Below are positions 5,259 to 5,803 of a DNA stretch of 5,803 nt, in pieces. Location: contig JAAZGI010000246.1 of the NCBI GenBank assembly GCA_012511315.1, positions 1 through 5,803 on the forward strand. The letters are read 5' to 3'. The notes below the pieces were generated by a model, which was given only the letters and a program-made list of their open reading frames with translations, was not told where the DNA came from and did no database searches. This DNA is from Clostridium sp. Its GTDB lineage: Bacteria > Bacillota > Clostridia > Clostridiales > Clostridiaceae. Every line of letters begins with the position of its first letter. Within the stretch, counting starts at the first letter, position 1. Both the position numbers and the translations under genes were made by a program.

Positions 5259-5630
5259 ATGCGCCGTGTCATTATTCAAATATTTTGCATTTATTTTGCC
5301 CTTTTTTATACAATTGTAGGTTTTTACCTACGGGACTACCCCATTGCATTATTCTTAATCATAAGTGGAATTTTAAATTTTGTTGTGGCTGTAAAAATTA
5401 GGACGTTTAGGCATAGAACCAATATGTTTTATAATAGTATTTTTTTATACTTATCATTTTTGGTGAATTACTTTATGATACACAACTTTTTAGAAATAAA
5501 CCAAAATCAGATGAGTATCTATATTTTTAAAACCATTCCTGATTTATTGATATATAGTTTTCTATTAGTAAACCTGGCTGTGGTTGTTACTGCTTTAATT
5601 GAATTTACCAACTCCAAAGTTATGTATTAA
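5259..5630 (+). CDS. Four-helix membrane protein of unknown function
   Basis: I do not recognise the 123-aa product. It is dominated by hydrophobic segments at about 4-24, 28-47, 57-75 and 94-115. Short basic loops RTFRHR (48-53) after the second segment suggest that loop is cytoplasmic, with both ends inside by the positive-inside rule (MRR at the N-terminus). Aromatic content (Phe, Tyr) is high and there is one cysteine (C10). The start is well supported by GGGAGGAG at 5244-5251, seven bases before the ATG, and by an extended -10 promoter. The next gene begins 14 nt after the stop, so the two are probably co-transcribed. Codon use is noticeably more A+T-rich than in fetB, largely because of TTT, ATA and TTA codons. 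No substrate-binding or catalytic motif is visible. Confidence 0.8.
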   Translation: MRRVIIQIFCIYFALFYTIVGFYLRDYPIALFLIISGILNFVVAVKIRTFRHRTNMFYNSIFLYLSFLVNYFMIHNFLEINQNQMSIYIFKTIPDLLIYSFLLVNLAVVVTALIEFTNSKVMY

Positions 5631-5644
5631 AGGGAAGTTATAAA

Positions 5645-5803
5645 ATGAAAGAACAAGTTAACAAACAAATAGATAAAGAGATAAATAAACAAAGGGATAA
5701 AGAGATAGATCCTCAAATGGAAAAAGAACAGGATTACAAATCACTTGAAGAAATTAAGTTGAAGGAACAAGATAAAGTATCAGAAGAAGTATCAGAAGAA
5801 GTA
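5645..5803 (+). CDS. Start of a Lys/Glu-rich repeat protein (partial)
   Basis: The gene runs off the window; 53 codons are visible, open to the edge. The fragment is extremely charged and polar (Lys, Glu, Gln, Asp), with no signal peptide. It contains two adjacent 8-residue units, NKQIDKEI (6-13) and NKQRDKEI (14-21), then EKEQDYKSLEEIKLKEQDK (26-44), then VSEE units (45-48, 49-52) at the edge. A helical or coiled-coil cytoplasmic region is likely. An AGGGAAG-like ribosome binding site (5631-5637) lies seven bases before the ATG, 14 nt after the membrane protein's stop, indicating an operon. The function is unknown, and the missing remainder may hold the informative domain. Confidence 0.65.
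   Translation, partial: MKEQVNKQIDKEINKQRDKEIDPQMEKEQDYKSLEEIKLKEQDKVSEEVSEEV
5660..5707 (+). repeat. Two tandem 24-bp in-frame repeats
   Basis: Copies at 5660-5683 and 5684-5707 match at 21 of 24 positions and encode NKQIDKEI and NKQRDKEI. They look like a recent in-frame duplication within the partial repeat gene. Confidence 0.85.
5777..5803 (+). repeat. Perfect 12-bp tandem repeat reaching the window edge
   Basis: GTATCAGAAGAA occurs twice without any mismatch (5777-5788, 5789-5800) and a third copy begins at 5801. It encodes VSEE units in frame. The array may continue past the edge. Confidence 0.85.

Overview
The window looks like a stretch of chromosome from a low-G+C Gram-positive bacterium (Bacillota, probably Bacilli; a Lactobacillales-type organism is a guess). 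The basis is A+T-rich DNA, TAA as the stop codon of all seven complete genes, strong AGGAGG-type ribosome binding sites, and the protein families present. No rRNA, tRNA, CRISPR array, insertion sequence or prophage gene could be recognised.

Left part (1-1198): a non-coding stretch with a strong 32-nt dyad at 105-136 leads to a leftward gene for a small two-domain sigma-70 family factor (323-880) with no obvious anti-sigma partner. A 318-nt divergent intergenic region with several dyads and -10-like hexamers separates it from ybaK (1199-1696), which encodes a Cys-tRNA(Pro)/Cys-tRNA(Cys) deacylase-type editing protein.

Middle part (1697-4016): a long 399-nt intergenic region carries a candidate promoter, a hairpin, a T-tract and a cluster of GGTCA/TGACC pentamers. 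It precedes a tightly coupled, overlapping pair, fetA-fetB (2096-2749 and 2733-3521), encoding the ATPase and membrane subunit of an FetAB/UPF0014-type exporter that in E. coli is tied to iron homeostasis. Next comes a small, very charged, soluble-looking protein of unknown function (3651-4016).

Right part (4017-5803): a strong, probably bidirectional terminator (4172-4210) sits between that gene and a convergent leftward TSUP (TauE/SafE, YfcA-like) transporter gene (4277-5047). Divergent from the transporter, an extended -10 promoter drives a probable two-gene operon: a four-helix membrane protein of unknown function (5259-5630), followed after 14 nt by the start of a lysine/glutamate-rich protein with internal repeats (5645 to the window end), which is cut off.

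The known genes are mostly independent housekeeping or transport units: translation quality control, metal export and organic or sulfur anion transport. The least explained parts are the orphan sigma factor with its flanking non-coding DNA, the fetAB leader, and the membrane protein plus repeat protein pair at the right edge.
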